A DNA stretch of 64,000 nucleotides from Lota lota (Eukaryota > Chordata > Actinopteri > Gadiformes > Lotidae), in contig JACYXH010000826.1 of assembly GCA_026745465.1 (NCBI GenBank), positions 6,611,224 through 6,675,223 of the forward strand, in the 5' to 3' direction. Each line of letters begins with the position of its first letter. Position 1 is the first letter of the stretch. Below the pieces are notes generated by a model. The model was given only the letters and a program-made list of their open reading frames with translations. It was not told where the DNA came from and ran no database searches. Of this stretch, positions 1-14,075 are shown in pieces. The position numbers and the translations under genes were made by a program.

Positions 1-2311
1 GTAAGCTTTACTGAACACCTGTTTAATCATGTGATGTGGACCAGGAAGGGTCTCAGTAGTCCACAAGGTCCTAGTATTCCCGATGGACCTAGTAATGCTA
101 GCTCCAAATGGAGCCATTCTGAAGTTGTTTTATCTGTTGTGTAGTCCACCTATTCAACAGCTGCAAGGACATTTGTTGACATGTCCAAGCCTAGTCTGTT
201 GGTTGCTGAAATGTGTTTCCTTTTGAGAAAAGTGGTCAACTATGGTTGACATGGTAAGAAATAATAATGTAAATAGTGGAGAAATAGAGAACGTCAATGC
301 TTTCAACAGGCTATTCCAAGTTAAGGTATTATGGGATTGAGTTTTGAAAGAACTACTTGAGCAAAGCACCGTAATAAAAAAAACATTGACCTTTGAAAAC
401 ACCAACTGTTCACTTGCTCCAACAAATCCTTATTATTGTATGCAAAGTAAAGGAATTATCCCATGGTCCTATTTTGCAATCACAAAAACGTGTAATGCTT
501 TTGACGTTTCTTCCTTTCGTAGTTCATTTCCGTGAGAGATTTAAATAATGCACAGAAAACCTTTTTAATCTTCTAGGGATTAGTTTCTCGGATGATGTGC
601 TGACATCAGAATCCCAATCAGTGACCTGTATATATTCATCCTAAGAGGAATAGTATTCAGAAAAGTCTGCCAAGGTTTCTTTGAAAGTGTTTGTGATTAT
701 TAGGATTCATTTACTTTCTCTCAATTTATAGCTTTTCTTGTGACTCACCCCCGGTGGTGCTCGCTAGTTTTTGTATGGGCCCACAAGTCTGTGCTTCCTT
801 ATGACTGACAAACATCTCCCCAATTCCCATTCTCCCAGAAGACACATGGTTTGACTTTGGCTGAGAATATCACCTCCTTAGGGCTCACTTTCTGCACATT
901 GCAGTACAGTTGTGAGTATTCCTTTGATCTTCATAATGAAACAGTGGCTGCGGCCGGGAGAGAGCCAGGTTAGGCTGATGCTGCTTTGAGGGTGGTGTGT
1001 TATTTTTTTGGCCAATCCTTAGAATAGATTGCTTTGTGCTGTACATCAGAGGTTATTTATTTTATAAACAACAAACATTTTACACTGAGTTTACTTTAGG
1101 CTTCAAAGGCCTAACAGATTATCATTTCAATCACAGCTTGGTGTTAGGGTATCGATTTCTAGAGAGAGAGGGAGGGAAAGAGGAAGAGAGTAACCTCAGA
1201 TATTAATGTGAAATTGATTCACAGGACTTTTAACTCTGCAGGCCTTGGTGGATAGGCCTGCATACTTGTTTGTGTTTGGGTGTTTGGGAATATCAAAATC
1301 GAGAACGAGAAAAACAAGGGAATAGATGGGAGAGTTGACACTGCATCAATGGACACTGAAATGAAATCTTCAAATCTCCAATGTTAGTGCTCAGGCACAC
1401 ATTAGGCCTATACCATATTATCCTCTTGAGGTTAAGGAATCATTTAGGGGAGCAGAATCTGTAGGAACAACAGAAAAAGTGTTTCTGGACTGCATTGTAC
1501 ACTTCTGTCCAGCTCCAATTAAGAAGATGCTGAGGTTACACCATCTCCTCCACCCAGTTGCCCCCCCCCCCCATCCTCTGTGTTCATGTCCTAAAGTCAG
1601 CCTCATTTTAGAGGTGACCCCCTGCTCCTAGATGAAGTTATGAATCACCCTGCTAATCCTTGTTGACAAGGAGTCCAAGTGTGAGTGGTGAAGCCAACTT
1701 CTGCAGCATGTCATCCGCTAACAGATGGCATAAATCATTCTCTTAAACGCTGCATTAAGGATTAATCATTCTCAGCCCTGTCACTGTCACACCGCTTGGC
1801 GGGCCGCAGGCATGCAAAGTGTGATTAATGAAGGTGCAGTCTTAAGAAGTCACGTTCCAGTCACCACCTCTTTTTACCCAGGATCCCCGACCCGCGTCTG
1901 AAATCCGACGGGGCACCTGGACTTCCACCACATTGACCTCCGAGAAGTGATGGTAGAGGAGGCTCACTGAGGAACATCTGCTCCGGGCCTCCACCTCGGC
2001 GGTTTTCACCCTGGCGACGACGGAACGTGTTGTTTTGAGTTCTTCTGAGGGCTGATGTGATTTTTAAATGTCCGTCCAGATGTGATTTTACTCTGTCTCT
2101 CAGTGACTAATTACATCGTCGGGATTACGCAATGCCTGTGAGAATTGTAAATCACTTAAGAGAAACTCAAATCTCAAGACTTATTTAACGTGTATAAATT
2201 GAATGTGGCAAACATTTCCAGTAAATTTGCTTGGGCCCAGTCTGGGCCTTCTGCATTCCATTTGTCTTAACTCCAGGCTCCCGGCCTTCCTTTCAACCCC
2301 ACACTCGTACT

Positions 2312-2328
2312 CCCCCCCCCCCCCCCCC
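2312..2328. repeat. C17 homopolymer
   Basis: Seventeen consecutive C in intron 1. Confidence 0.95.
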
Positions 2329-2987
2329 TCACATTTTCTGCTTGGGTATCAGAGCCAGACCCCAGTCAATGTGGTTTTGGCAAACTGTAAAGGAAGTGAG
2401 ATACATGGCACGATGCTGTAGAGAGAGCAGTGCAGCGCGTTAGAATGGAAACATATCGGTTGCTGCTAGTCTCCTCACTGGGCCGCCTGGTGCCTGGAAA
2501 CAACATCAAGACCTCTGCTGTCCATGGAAATGCTGATGGAGGGTGATATGAGGAGGGGAAGACACGTCGTCTTAGCTCATCTTTCCACCAAATGGCTTCA
2601 TACAGAGATGCTGACAAGGTGGCGGTGTGCGTACGCTTGGCTCAAAATCACTAAGTTGCGGAGTGTTTTTAGATGCAAGGCTATTAAAGCAGATGGGGTC
2701 CATAACTCCTGATTCAAGACGTCTCCTCAGGGCTCCTCTCAGATTCTAGGGCACCGTTCTCAGCCCCGCTGGTCAACCCTGTGTGTCGGAGCGGAGTAAG
2801 CTATACCTACTAGGGGTTCCCAGATGAAAAAGCAAATGGCAAACCAGCGTTTATGAATACTTGTTTTTCTTACACTTTTGATTTAAGTTGTGCAGTGAGC
2901 AGCAACCACAAATGACATTTTCTACACTACTGGGAACAACATGGGGGCTAATTCATCCTGGATGTATCACTCAAAAATGCATGGTTG

Positions 2988-2988
<1 letters not shown>

Positions 2989-3074
<86 letters not shown>
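2989..3074. repeat. (CA)n microsatellite
   Basis: About 43 uninterrupted CA dinucleotides. Confidence 0.99.
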
Positions 3075-3077
<3 letters not shown>

Positions 3078-4315
3078 ATACAGATAACACTTTCACATAC
3101 AGACAATAACTACATAGAACTTTAAATGGCTGCTTCTGTTTGCATTTACAAAGATGAGTCAGAGCACACCTGTGTTCAAAGATAGGATGAAATTGCAATT
3201 TCATGGAACTCAGCAGACAACAACAGTGGCCCAATTGCAACATAATTCGATTTATAATTAGGGGTGCAATAGATCTCTCAACCAGTCCTCTCTGAACATA
3301 AGTGAGACAGATGCATGTTGCGAAGAAAATGTGAGATTGAACCTATGCCTTTATGAAGGCAAGCGTTGAAATGGGAAAAGGAGTATATTACGGAAACAAG
3401 AACAGAAAAACCGCGTCTGCATGCGCCGCTATGTGTCACCTGGTTCACCTTTCATCTTCACATTAAGACGTCCCAAGATTAAAAAGCTTAACTGTTTTCT
3501 AGCCTCGCTGTAATGAGGCAGTTAAACGGCCAGTAGAATGACTAGGAGGGCAGCAGCCCATTAGAAAGCATATTATGAAGGTGGGCTGTTCATTATAGCA
3601 ATTAAAATATACAGGCTATAGCTAATAAAACCAAAACTTTAGAGAACAGATTATTTTTTATTACAGACTAAATGTAATTTGCTCTGTTTGTTTGTATCAC
3701 AGTTGCTGCACATTAAGTTGTTTTTCAAACCTCATTAACGTCCATTCACACGTGTTTTATGTTTTAAATTAGCTTTACTCATTTCATTGAAATTGTTTTC
3801 CTGTGGTTCCAAAATGTACCACTCGTGCATGACTCCACGTATACCAATATGGACAACGTAACGTAGCAGTCCCTGATGGAGGACATTGTGTAATGAATTG
3901 CATTGGTTAGAGTAGGCTACGTAGACCTTTCTAAGGCAAACTTAATTATTGTTACGCTAAGTAAATCAGAGTGGCCAAAGCTCATTTGCTATCTCATATC
4001 ATCGCTCATGCCGAACATATCAATTTAGAAGGGATGTAGGTTTCTGGTTTTTGTATCACTGAACATAAAATAAGAAGAAATTGGAACAATTAATTGAAGA
4101 AAGTTTTACATTTCATATCTCATAGCAACATTGCAGCTGGTAATGTTTGGAAAACAAACTGACATGAATTTGAAATAATTACTATTACACTGCTTTAACA
4201 TACTAACATACTGGAATGTTAATGTTCATATAGGCTTGTATTACGAACTATGACCTATTGCCCTGCTAGGTTCTTTCTCAACCAAGAAAAAATAACAAGG
4301 AGCTCTTAATAATAT

Positions 4316-4422
4316 TAATAATATTAATAATATTAATAATAATATTAATAATATTAATAATAATTACAATAACAATAATAGTAAAACTAATAGTAATACA
4401 AATAATAATAAATATTAATAAT
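4316..4422. repeat. AT-rich (TAA/ATT) array
   Basis: Interrupted taataatatt repeats about 107 nt long, degenerate at the 3' side. Confidence 0.93.
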
Positions 4423-5536
4423 GGGTTGTTCTCCTGCTAGGGTTATTTTGAGAGTACACGTGAAGGGAAGATGTTGGGTTCTGAAGAAGGTTTCACCGAC
4501 CAGGCTGCCCTCCTGGGCCAGAGTACAGCTGCTGGAGTGGGTGGAGCTGCCAGCATGTTTTGGCCTGGTTAGTGCTGAAGATGCCACCTCATTTCATACT
4601 GTGGAGACCAGGAGGACAGAACACATCCGTCACAACCAGGTGACACGCTGATGCACATTAAGTCAACACTGGGCACATGCCAGCTACCTGATAATAACCC
4701 AAAAAACACTTTTAGCTTCAAACTAGATGATGGATTAAATGTTGATGTCTTCTTCGGCAGCTGCCAAATGGGTGCCGCTTGTTATAAATGTCTTTATGAA
4801 GAGGTATTACTGAAAAGAGCAACTGGCATCCCACTCTCATCACATCATGATGAAAGATATTAAGCTTGGCATCTTCTATATCCATCTTTCTACTCTGTGG
4901 CTAAATAAATGCAGTGTCCAATCTCAAGGTTCCTACCTTAAGACGAGCCATATTTATGTCAATGAGACGGCTAGGTTCCAAGATTAAAGAATATTTTTAT
5001 TAACAAATGTTATCTCCTTTGAAATGTCATACACAAAAGCCATCCATTCTTTTGCCGGCAGTAATATCTGGATGCTTTAAGATAAACAGAGCCACTGGAT
5101 ACGTGCCACTCTTGGTGGTAATTGTTTCTGTAATGGAAGCCATCAGAATCATTCACTTCATTTTGTTCCTGTTTAATGTTGGCAGCGGACCACTCATCCC
5201 GACTCACAGTTAAATTCACTCTCGTTTCAAAACTTCTCACATTCTTCGGAAACCAATCAAATAAAATGAAAATAAAAATAATACTGTAAATAGAGTATTG
5301 ACTGAAAAGTTATCAACTAAGAGGTAAAAACAACCCGATAAGAAAAGGGCCATTGCTAGCTTTTCCCTGTGTGACTCAGTGGAAGTTAAGCCTAAATACT
5401 TTTTCCCATATCTAAATCTAACTTAGGCATGAATGGGGGTGTTTGGGTCCATTTTTAAACCTCCACATCTCCCACCACCCGCCTATTTCTTATCTGGCTC
5501 TCTATCAACATGTCTTGGCAGACTATCTTCTCTGTA

Positions 5537-5561
5537 CCCCCCCCCCCCCCCCCCCCCCCCC
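5537..5561. repeat. C25 homopolymer
   Basis: Twenty-five consecutive C. The true length in the genome is uncertain because such runs are error-prone in sequencing. Confidence 0.95.
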
Positions 5562-6796
5562 TCGGGACCCAAGGTCCCCTGGTGATTGATCAAGTGAGCC
5601 AGAGTAGAAAGCTCCTCCTCGGTGCTTCCCATACTCCACTCTGCACCCTCTTTTTCTCTTGTTTATTCTGTTTGGATGAATTAGGACTCAGCAGCAGGGT
5701 CCCGGTAGTCTCCTACCATCAGGTTCTGGTAAGTATCGTGAATGAGTATAACTGCATTTGTGTAACATAGAAAAGAACATGGTTTCACACATACTATATC
5801 ATATTTTTTACTTCATGAAACTTCATAGTATATCCGTCAAGTCTCTGGTACACGCTCTGAGCGGTGCGTCTCTCTACCATCGGTGAACAAGGATATGAAT
5901 TATATCCATATGGTTAAGAATATTATGAAGATTATAAATTAATTCCATATGGGGACATCCCAGGAAGCTTCATGTGGACTTCAAAGGGCTAAGACTGAAG
6001 TGTGGCTAATCTCTTTAAAATAGTTTTTTTGTTCTTGTCATCTCCCGCTAACGTGACTGGAACAAGGCCCTCTCCTTGTCCTCCTTCTCAAGCTGCTGCC
6101 GTCTTGCCACTTTACTCCATCCCTCTCGCTTCACTGGAAGTCCAACAGTCCCTCAGAATCCCACTGATCAACATCCAAGAGAGCACTTGTGCTGCTTCTT
6201 CTCTGTGTCCAGAACGATACAGACATATACAGCATCAACAATACACATCTCCCGCCAGCCCCGTGGCATGGACAAACAATGTCAACTGGGTGACTGGTGG
6301 AGTGTCAGCCGTCTGTAATGGAGCAAGTCTCCTGAGTAGGAGTTGAACGTTTGACATTTCTAATTCTGTCAGCCTTAAGGGCAACTGAACTTTGGAGTGC
6401 GTCTTTCTGAATAATTTCTGTCAGAGTCTCTGGAGCACTGCGTTTCTCAGTGCAACCCTTTTGAAGTCAGGTCAGCTGACTGGAGGCTGGACCCATCAGA
6501 AGTTGCAGTAATCTAAAGCAGTGATGTCAAACTTCTCTCGGATTTAAATACACTTTAATTGCTTCTGTAGTCACTGGCAACATAGCTGCACACATCCTGC
6601 AGTTTCTTCCACTGCAGACACCATGGATGGTTTCTGGGTCCGATTTTTCCAGATAGAAGTAAATCTGCTGGTCCCAGCTGCAATGGATGCACAGTATCAA
6701 GCTGTAGACAGGTAGCAGCTGCAGTAGGAAGTTAGTCATCAGCCAACCATAGAGCAATGTCCTCATAAGGGGAGCCCTTATGCTGGGTGATCGGGA

Positions 6797-7300
6797 TTGG
6801 AGGATTAGAGGCTTGGAGGTTTAGAGGCTTGGAGGTTTAGAGGCTTGGAGGTTTAGATGTTTGGAGGTTTAGAGGCTTAGAGGTTTGGAGGGATGGAGAT
6901 TTAGAGGCTTAGAGGTTTGGAGGGATGGAGGTTTAGAGGTTTGGAGGTTTAGAGGTTTAGAAGTTTATAGGTTTAGAGGTCTGGAGGTTTAGAGGTTTGG
7001 AGGTTTAGAGGACTGTAGGTTTGGAGATCTGGAAGTTGAGAGGTCTGGAGGTTTAGAGGTCAGGAGGTTTAGAGGACTGTAGGTTTGGAGGTCTGGAAGT
7101 TGAGAGGTTTGGAGGTTAAGAGGTTTGGAGGTCTGGAGGTTTAGAGGTCTGGAGGTTTAGAGGTCTGGAGGTTTAGAGGTCTGGAGGTTAAGAGGTTTGG
7201 AGGTTTAGATGTCTGGAGGTTTGGAAGTCTGGAGGTTAAGAGGTTTGGAGGTTTAGATGTCTGGAGGTTTGGAGGTCTGGAGGTTTGGAGGTCTGGAAGG
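6797..7300. repeat. 8/16-bp purine-rich minisatellite
   Basis: About 500 nt of variants of aggtttagaggtctgg, itself two related 8-mers (aggtttag / aggtctgg). The + strand is almost free of C (only in the ggctt and gtct variants), so the strands are strongly asymmetric. Confidence 0.96.
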
Positions 7301-8161
7301 TGAATGAGGTGACCACTTTAGTTCCACTTTTGTTTTTTATTGGCTAATTACACGTCAGAAGCATTTCGTTATTTATTTCCTGACCTTTATGTGTGAAGAG
7401 TGTTCTTTTCTTTTCGCAGGTAGTGTATTTGTTATAATCCAGCATGTGGGATCATGTCCACTAACAACACGCAGATGAAAGGAAAGGAAAGGGAAGGAAG
7501 TTCTCTTCTCTCTTCCTCTTTTTTTCTTGCTGATTTCCTCGCAGACATTGTGACGAATGCAGAAGGACACATTAGATGGCTTTCGTCTCACACAATTCTC
7601 AAAGGAATAATGCAAGAATCGCAATAGGAAGAAATACATCTATTCGGCGAAATATGTTGCACAATTCTTACAATTGCATATTTTGCTGTACAAAATTGAA
7701 TTATTTTGAAATACCTTGAGTATATATAAAATCATGCCAACAATGATACTTTTCCTTCTCCACAGTGAAAAAGACACCACAGTGGTGTAAGCAACATTGT
7801 GTTTCAGGCTTTTTATTTTTGAAGTGGTACCAATGAGCACTCAAGGGGGAGCAAGCTACTGGGTAGGTGGTCTAACAAGATGGAGTCTTGTTGTGTTTCC
7901 AGTGTTGGAGGGAACTGCAGTTAAAAAGTATAGTCATATAGATGTAGCTTGACCAAACACAGGTTGTGTTGCTGTGTGCGGTGAGTGAGTTGAGCAAACA
8001 AGCACTGTTGTATCTCAACAAGCTAGCCGAGGGTCGCTCGTTTATACGAGAACCCGTCCAAGAGTTCACACGGGATCCGTATTCGTAGGTGCTCTTCACA
8101 CATTTGAGACTGTGAATCTGAATTACTCAGTAGCAATTACTCAGGAGTAATTGCTGTTAAA

Positions 8162-8162
<1 letters not shown>

Positions 8163-8252
<90 letters not shown>
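8163..8252. repeat. (CA)n microsatellite
   Basis: About 45 uninterrupted CA dinucleotides. Confidence 0.99.
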
Positions 8253-8253
<1 letters not shown>

Positions 8254-9445
8254 CCAAGCACACACCACATTAGCTGAAGGTTCTCTTTAATGTTAGCTGA
8301 ATTAGCCTTAGGACCCCATACCTAGTGGTGTTAATACCTTGCTATGTAGGAGAATTTAGAAAGGAGATTGATTATCGCTAGTGGTGTCTTTTGGCTAGTG
8401 AACCCTAAATGTGTGTTAATTACATACGCTAAGAGTGTAGGCGTGTGACGTGAAGCATCGGCAGCGTTTTTCTTTTCTTTTCATGTGTCTAAGATTTGTT
8501 TAAATCAATGTGTTCGCCGATCCGATCCCCTGTGGGTTTGAAGGAAGAACAACACGTAACGTCTCCGTCTCAAAATGGTAGCTGGATGTCAAGCTGAGGG
8601 ATGAGTTGAGGCAACGCAACTAGAGCCTCTTTAAAAAAACTAAATAAATAATAAGCCGTCCATATAAAATATAAAATGGAGGCACATGAACATGAGGAAG
8701 AGAACCTATAGTTAACGGGAGTGATCGTCACTGTCAACACAACCTCGCCTCACCCTTCCTCAACTGCCAAGAACAGAAAACACATAGATGATAAAGGATG
8801 CCTCTTCTCTTTTGTTCCTTGGAGAGAAAGTCAGTGTGTGGTCTTTTTCTCTCTCTGTCTGCGTGTCCTTGAACCCCCCCCCCCCCCTCCCGATAGAGAT
8901 GGTGCTTAAAGAAAGGAAACCATGCTGGTCACTGTTATGGAACATCTACAACTTCCGGAAGCTTTCAACATTAAGCGACCACGCGTGAAGGAAAGCCCGT
9001 ACCTTTTATAAAGCGAGCGGAACAATTATTTGCAAAAGAAACTGCCACCTGGATCTCAGTGGGTTGTATTACTTTTTTCACACCCTTGTTACCCACCCAC
9101 ATCTATGTACTAAACAAGCACCAGCCCATAACACAATCATTTATTTGACATTTTTTGTATCTATATCCTGGTTCAGATACTTTCCAGAAGAATATTAGAT
9201 TTTCTTTCATCCACTACTTTACATAGCCCCTCTGCTGGCATTATGTTCCGACGATTCGCTTTTCAATCAACTCTCTGGTCGTGCCGCGCCTCACGGAGTG
9301 ACAAGGTGCTCGCCGCCAAGGGTTGAGTTATTAACGTCTCGGGAGGAAAGAGATGATTTCATTGCATATTCAGGAGCGGGGATGGATGGCTTACAGAAAC
9401 CGCCAGGGGAGTGTGTAGAGGAGAGCCTCATGTAGAGAATAAAAC

Positions 9446-9505
9446 ATATATATATATAATAAATATATATATATAATAAATATATATATATATATAATAA
9501 ATATA
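9446..9505. repeat. AT-rich tandem array
   Basis: Repeats of atatataataaat. Confidence 0.93.
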
Positions 9506-9603
9506 CTTGTCTCCTGCCTGATGTACTGAGCCTCACCGCAGCAATGCAAATCAGCCCTCTGTTCTCTCTTAACGGCCTTCTGTACTCCTCAGTCATTCCC
9601 TCC

Positions 9604-9812
9604 TGGATGGGGCTATATGCTCCCTTTCTATCCAGACTAAGATGGAGCTATATGCTCCCTCTCTCTCCAGACTGGTTAGGGGTTATATGTTCCTTCTCTC
9701 TCCAGACTGATTAGGGGTTATATGCTCCCTCTGTCTCCAGACTGATTAGGGGTTATATGCTCCCTCTCTCTCCAGACTGATTAGGGGTTATATGCACCCT
9801 CTCTCTCCAGAC
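9604..9812. repeat. 35-bp minisatellite
   Basis: About six copies of a unit starting ggggttatatgctccctctc and ending ccagactgatta. The period is 35 nt in the central copies (starts at 9679 and 9714). The first copies are diverged. Confidence 0.94.
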
Positions 9813-10087
9813 TGAGATGGGCTGCCCGGGTAAAGTGGTTCTCAGGTATGGTGAGTGTTCCCACAGAACCCCAGCAGGAAGCTGATGCTATCAGCGCCTG
9901 CACATCCTGCTCCAGGGAGTTCATTACCACCCTGGATCCTGATAAGGAGAGCCGAGGTCACCGTGACATTCCAGTGCTGTGAAATGGAACTTGCATATTG
10001 TGCATTTTCATTATTTTCTTGTTCAAAATGATTGCAGAAAACATTATTTTTAAAACCATATCTTATTTTGGACTTTACTATGGTAAC

Positions 10088-10215
10088 AGTGTGAGTGTGG
10101 GTGTATGTGTAAAGGGTTGTGAGATGTGTGTGTGTGTGTGTGGGGGGGGGCTGTGGGTGTGTGTAAACGTGTGTGTGTGTGTGTATGTGTGTGTGTGGGG
10201 GGGTGTTGTGGGTGT
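10088..10215. repeat. GT/G-rich low complexity
   Basis: Interrupted (GT)n with G runs of seven to ten nucleotides (near 10141 and 10197). Confidence 0.9.
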
Positions 10216-10679
10216 TTTAAAGGGAGCAATTCATTGCAATTCATCTAAGTGGTAAGGTTCTTGACGTAATTTCCCTTTAAATCGGCTTAGGCTTTTGTCA
10301 CACGCATGCTTAAATGCGGGGGATAAACAGACACCCTAATGAGATAGCAGAGCACAGGAAGCACAATGCATCCCAAAGTCTAATGGGGAGAACTTCCATG
10401 ACACACATCCCAGATTAAATTAATTTATAACAAGAAGGGTACACTTTTACACAGTGCCTTGCCTTGCAGTGCCTGCCTGAGGGCTGCATGAGACAAGCTG
10501 CTTAAAAATACAACTTGTGTTCATTCATTTGTAACCAATTCACAACCAAGTTGTGGGATTATTTTCAAATTTAGTCATTTTGTTTTTGTTTTGTGACGCT
10601 GTATGTGAGTGAGCCATTGGAAGAGATTTTTTATAGATTGAATAGTATGTAAATGTTTACCTTTGACCACTGTGTTGCC

Positions 10680-10922
10680 AGTTACCAGTGTGTAATCTGA
10701 ACCTTCTACCAGTGTGTAATTTGTGACCTTTTACCAGTGTGTAAATGTGTTACCTTTTACCAGTGTGTAAATGTGTTACCTTTTACCCGTGTGTAAATGT
10801 GTAACCTTTTACCATGTGTAAATTAATTAACTTTTACCAGTGTGTAAATATTTTACCTTTTACCAGTGTATAAATATTTTACCTTTTACCAGTGTGTAAA
10901 TGTATAACCTTTTACCAGTGTG
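10680..10922. repeat. 26-bp minisatellite
   Basis: About ten variants of ttaccagtgtgtaaatgtgt plus tacctt. Confidence 0.93.
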
Positions 10923-13145
10923 CGCAACAATTTAATTGAATGTTTCTGTAGCTTTAATTGCTTGCATATTTATTCAAAATTGCTCATGCGAATTAATGAC
11001 ATAGAAAAAAGGGAGCATTATTAGATTGCAATGATTTTATACATCAATTAAGCGTAGTGTTGAAAATGAATAAATTTTACTTGATGCACTAACACAGTAA
11101 AAAATAAGAGGAGGGGATCTGTTTCAAAGTATTTTTTAAATATTTCTTTCTTTTGCTTGACTATTTTATTAAGAAATATTTTGTAATTTGCAAATGAAAG
11201 GCTTTCCACAGAACACTCAGATGCAATATCAGAGCACGGCATGCTGGGAAGTCGTTATTATTGCATTATGAAGCGGCGGCTTACGTCAACGACTTACGTA
11301 CTGACTATTTCAAAACAAAAACATGCTTGATGGATGTGTAATATATTGTTTGCTGTATATATTTATACAGCAAAAAATATAACTTATGTCCAGCAGAACG
11401 AGTGTTGAGACAACACTTTTACCGTTGCCCCTCTACATCGATATATGAAATTAAAACATAAAATAAATCTAAAATGTGCTAAAAGGAGGCTTGGCCAAGA
11501 CAGCAATGAGGAAAGGAAAGGAAAGGAAAGATATGATCTTGATTAGTTTTTTCCATAGTGCTTGTATCTCCAGGTGGGACAACCCTAGCCCACTTGAACA
11601 ACGTAACGTAGGTAAGAGTCATTCATCTGTTCCCTGCAGGCTGCTCAACATTTCACGCACGCTGCAGCGTGTGATGGCGGTCGACAAAACAGTTAATTAA
11701 CCTATTATTTATGTGGTCAACACATTTAAAATACATTGGATATTGTGTCTAGAATGTTATTATCTTGACAGCCAATGCAAAAAAAAAAAAAAAGATTGTT
11801 TATCAACCACCACACACACTTATTCCTTCTGGGCAATTCTTGTAAATTGTTGTACTGTTGAGGCAGCGGAGAAGAACCAGTGCCGAGATGAGTCTGACCT
11901 CCGTCGTGATGAAGGCTCAGTATCCATTTTGTCGGCGATGACGTTCCCCGACATACCGGGCCTCACTCCAATTCTTACCGCCGCAGGAACGATGAGACTT
12001 CGTGAGAGGAGTTCACCGCAGGTTCCATTTACAGACGCAGCGGGAGATAATATAGTGCAAGTGGTTGGATGTGTCAGGTGCTGTATCTCCCGCTCCTCTT
12101 TTAGAAATAGATCCCAGTGTGGGACAATTAACCCCTGGCCCCCGAACAGCGGATCTGGGCGACAACAGCCCCGCTCAGGGCAATACATCAAACCCCAGGA
12201 GGAGAAGCTACCCCCCCTCTCTGGGTTGGCTGGCTGCTGCTGCTATTGATGAGCTGGTCTCCTAGGATGTGAACCGGCCCTGGGTTGCTCCGGGTCTCTT
12301 GCCTCTATCACGGAGGATGGTGATGGTGATGGGGGGGGGGGGGTTGTAGTGTGCATTGGAGGTTGTTGTTTTTGCGTCTACATGAATAACTCTGCAACGT
12401 CTGGTCGGCGTGAGCAGTGGTTGACCTCTGCTCAGGTTCTCCTGGCTGGTGTTTGGAGAGCATCAAGCCCATGTCCTTCATTTCAGTCTCACTTTGATAT
12501 GTTTACCTATTTTGTTGCGATTATACTACGGACCATATATTATATTCATCACTCATATTAATATGACCTATTTTTGAATGCAATATTTACCTAATCCCGA
12601 TAATGGTCCTGAGGTTTATAATCATGTTGATGGATGATGTGTACAGGTGGTGACAGAGGAGGACAGGTGGTGACACATTTTGCTCGTCCGCATGGCATCA
12701 CAGTGACTCAATTTGTCTAATGGCAGATTAGAGGAAGAATTAACAGCAATAATAAAGTGGCGAGACACAAGGTGAGGGCCCCTTCAGGTCCAGTCTCGGA
12801 TTATCCCCGTCAGTAGATGTCTAAGCTCTCCGTCCGGATTTTTGGCTGACTAGTCTGCCGGACTTGACGATATCCGGCCCGGCAGCCCAAACTGCCCGCT
12901 GTTTTGTTGCATATTGCACACAATGCAGCTTATGTGATATATGGCAACAGATGCAGGAACAGCTGCAGAAACACTTTATTCACCGCCTCAAGGGCCGCAA
13001 AGCTACAGCCATTAGATATAGGGATCTTTTTTTTTTTATTAGTTTTTTTGGTGCCTGGAATGTTGTGCGGTTTGTGATGTATTATAATAATGACCGTGTT
13101 CCCCAGGGCTATTACTATTTGATTTGGCCCAGTGTGTATGCACAT

Positions 13146-13262
13146 TAGTTTGTGTGTTGTTGTTGTGTGTGTGTGTATGCACATTAGCTTGTGGGTTGTT
13201 TTAGTGTGTGTGTGTGTGTGTGTGTGTACTCATATTAGCTTGTGTGTTGTTGTGTGTGTGTA
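13146..13262. repeat. GT-rich imperfect repeat
   Basis: Three imperfect copies of a unit with attagcttgtgtgttgtt separated by (GT)n tracts. Confidence 0.88.
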
Positions 13263-13491
13263 TCTGCTCTAGGTTGTTTCTGTGTGCTAAGCTTTAGTGG
13301 GTGTTCGGGGTTGTTGGAGCTCGTTTGATTTGTTGTCAGGTGAAAGAACTTCCCCGTGTTTCATGTGGAGAGATTAATGGGAGTCTTCCTGAGCAGCGAG
13401 AGGAAAATGTTACAATATTTCAAGCATACATGCATTTTTCCAACCAGCCGTACCTCTTCAATAATTCAAAGTGTTTGTGTCTCGACTTTAG

Positions 13492-13623
13492 CGGCCGGCT
13501 GCACCTTTGACGAGGACTCCGACCCGAACCTGTGTGACCTGACCCAGGGGGAGGAAGATGACTTTGATTGGCAGCTCTTCAGGACCCACAATGCACCTCA
13601 CGCCAGCGCTGACCTCCTACGAG
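13492..13623 (+). CDS. ptpru: ptpru exon 2: N-terminal part of the MAM domain
   Basis: The exon follows acceptor ctttag and precedes donor gtaaaa. It starts with two bases completing a split codon (phase 1) and ends with one base of a Gly codon. Translation reads [15 protein letters not shown], then [12 protein letters not shown], then ADLLR(G). The Cys-x-Phe opening, the second Cys and the D-F-x-W motif are hallmarks of a MAM domain start, and the GCTFEEASDP-like opening matches PTPRU. The MAM domain forms cell-surface contacts in R2B phosphatases. The 132-nt length and both phases agree with exon 3. The reading also stays open upstream of the acceptor, but the pyrimidine-AG site and homology fix the border. 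Confidence 0.93.
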
Positions 13624-13944
13624 GTAAAAACACTGCTTCCCTATTCGTCTGTATTTACAAGTACATTTATGCTGTTCAAGAGGGCACACACTTTTATTTT
13701 GCAACTTTGATGTTAATTTGTTTTGCCCCTGAGATAACAAAGTTAGTTTTATGGAATAGTGTCCACACGCTCCAGACCTGTGGAGTTGTGTTCTCTAGAA
13801 TGAGTCAATAACTAAGTACATGACCCTAACTATGAGTAAAGTAAAAACGAATATGAAGAGTCTTAGTTGAGACATCAGTGGTGGGCGACTGAGCCCACAT
13901 CTGAGCGAATGAACCATGAGATTTCAGAGTTATCATTCCTCAAT

Positions 13945-14075
13945 GGTAACACTTTACAATAAGGGTAAATTAGCCATTACTTAGTAATAGCTAATGCAGC
14001 GATAAGCATTATTATAATTATTATAATAACTAACCCTAGTCCTGAAAAAAACACAAACATTAAATTAAAGGGTTA
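13945..14075. mobile_element. possible dispersed DNA-element fragment
   Basis: The sequence starts ggtaacactttacaataagg, a word I know as the start of a very common fish interspersed repeat, and continues with attacttagtaatagctaatgc. I cannot identify its other end. The classification is tentative. Confidence 0.4.

Larger units (their letters stand above)
1..13491 (+). other. ptpru: intron 1 (partial)
   Basis: This is the sequence upstream of exon 2. No coding exon with a hydrophobic signal peptide ending in phase 1 before a GT could be found, so exon 1 should lie upstream of the window. The first bases are gtaagc, which fits a 5' splice donor, so exon 1 could end immediately before position 1; this cannot be tested here. 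The intron holds (CA)n at 2989 and 8163, an 8/16-bp array at 6797-7300, a 35-bp array near 9604-9812, a 26-bp array at 10680-10922 and GT-rich DNA at 13146-13262. A GC-richer patch at about 11860-12260 carries short open frames on both strands but nothing I recognise. Confidence 0.8.

Noticed and set aside
11713-12249. 178-codon + frame, with a 123-codon frame opposite, in a GC-richer part of intron 1
   Set aside because: No recognisable domain, no hydrophobic signal for exon 1, and both strands are equally open. Kept only as a remark in intron 1.
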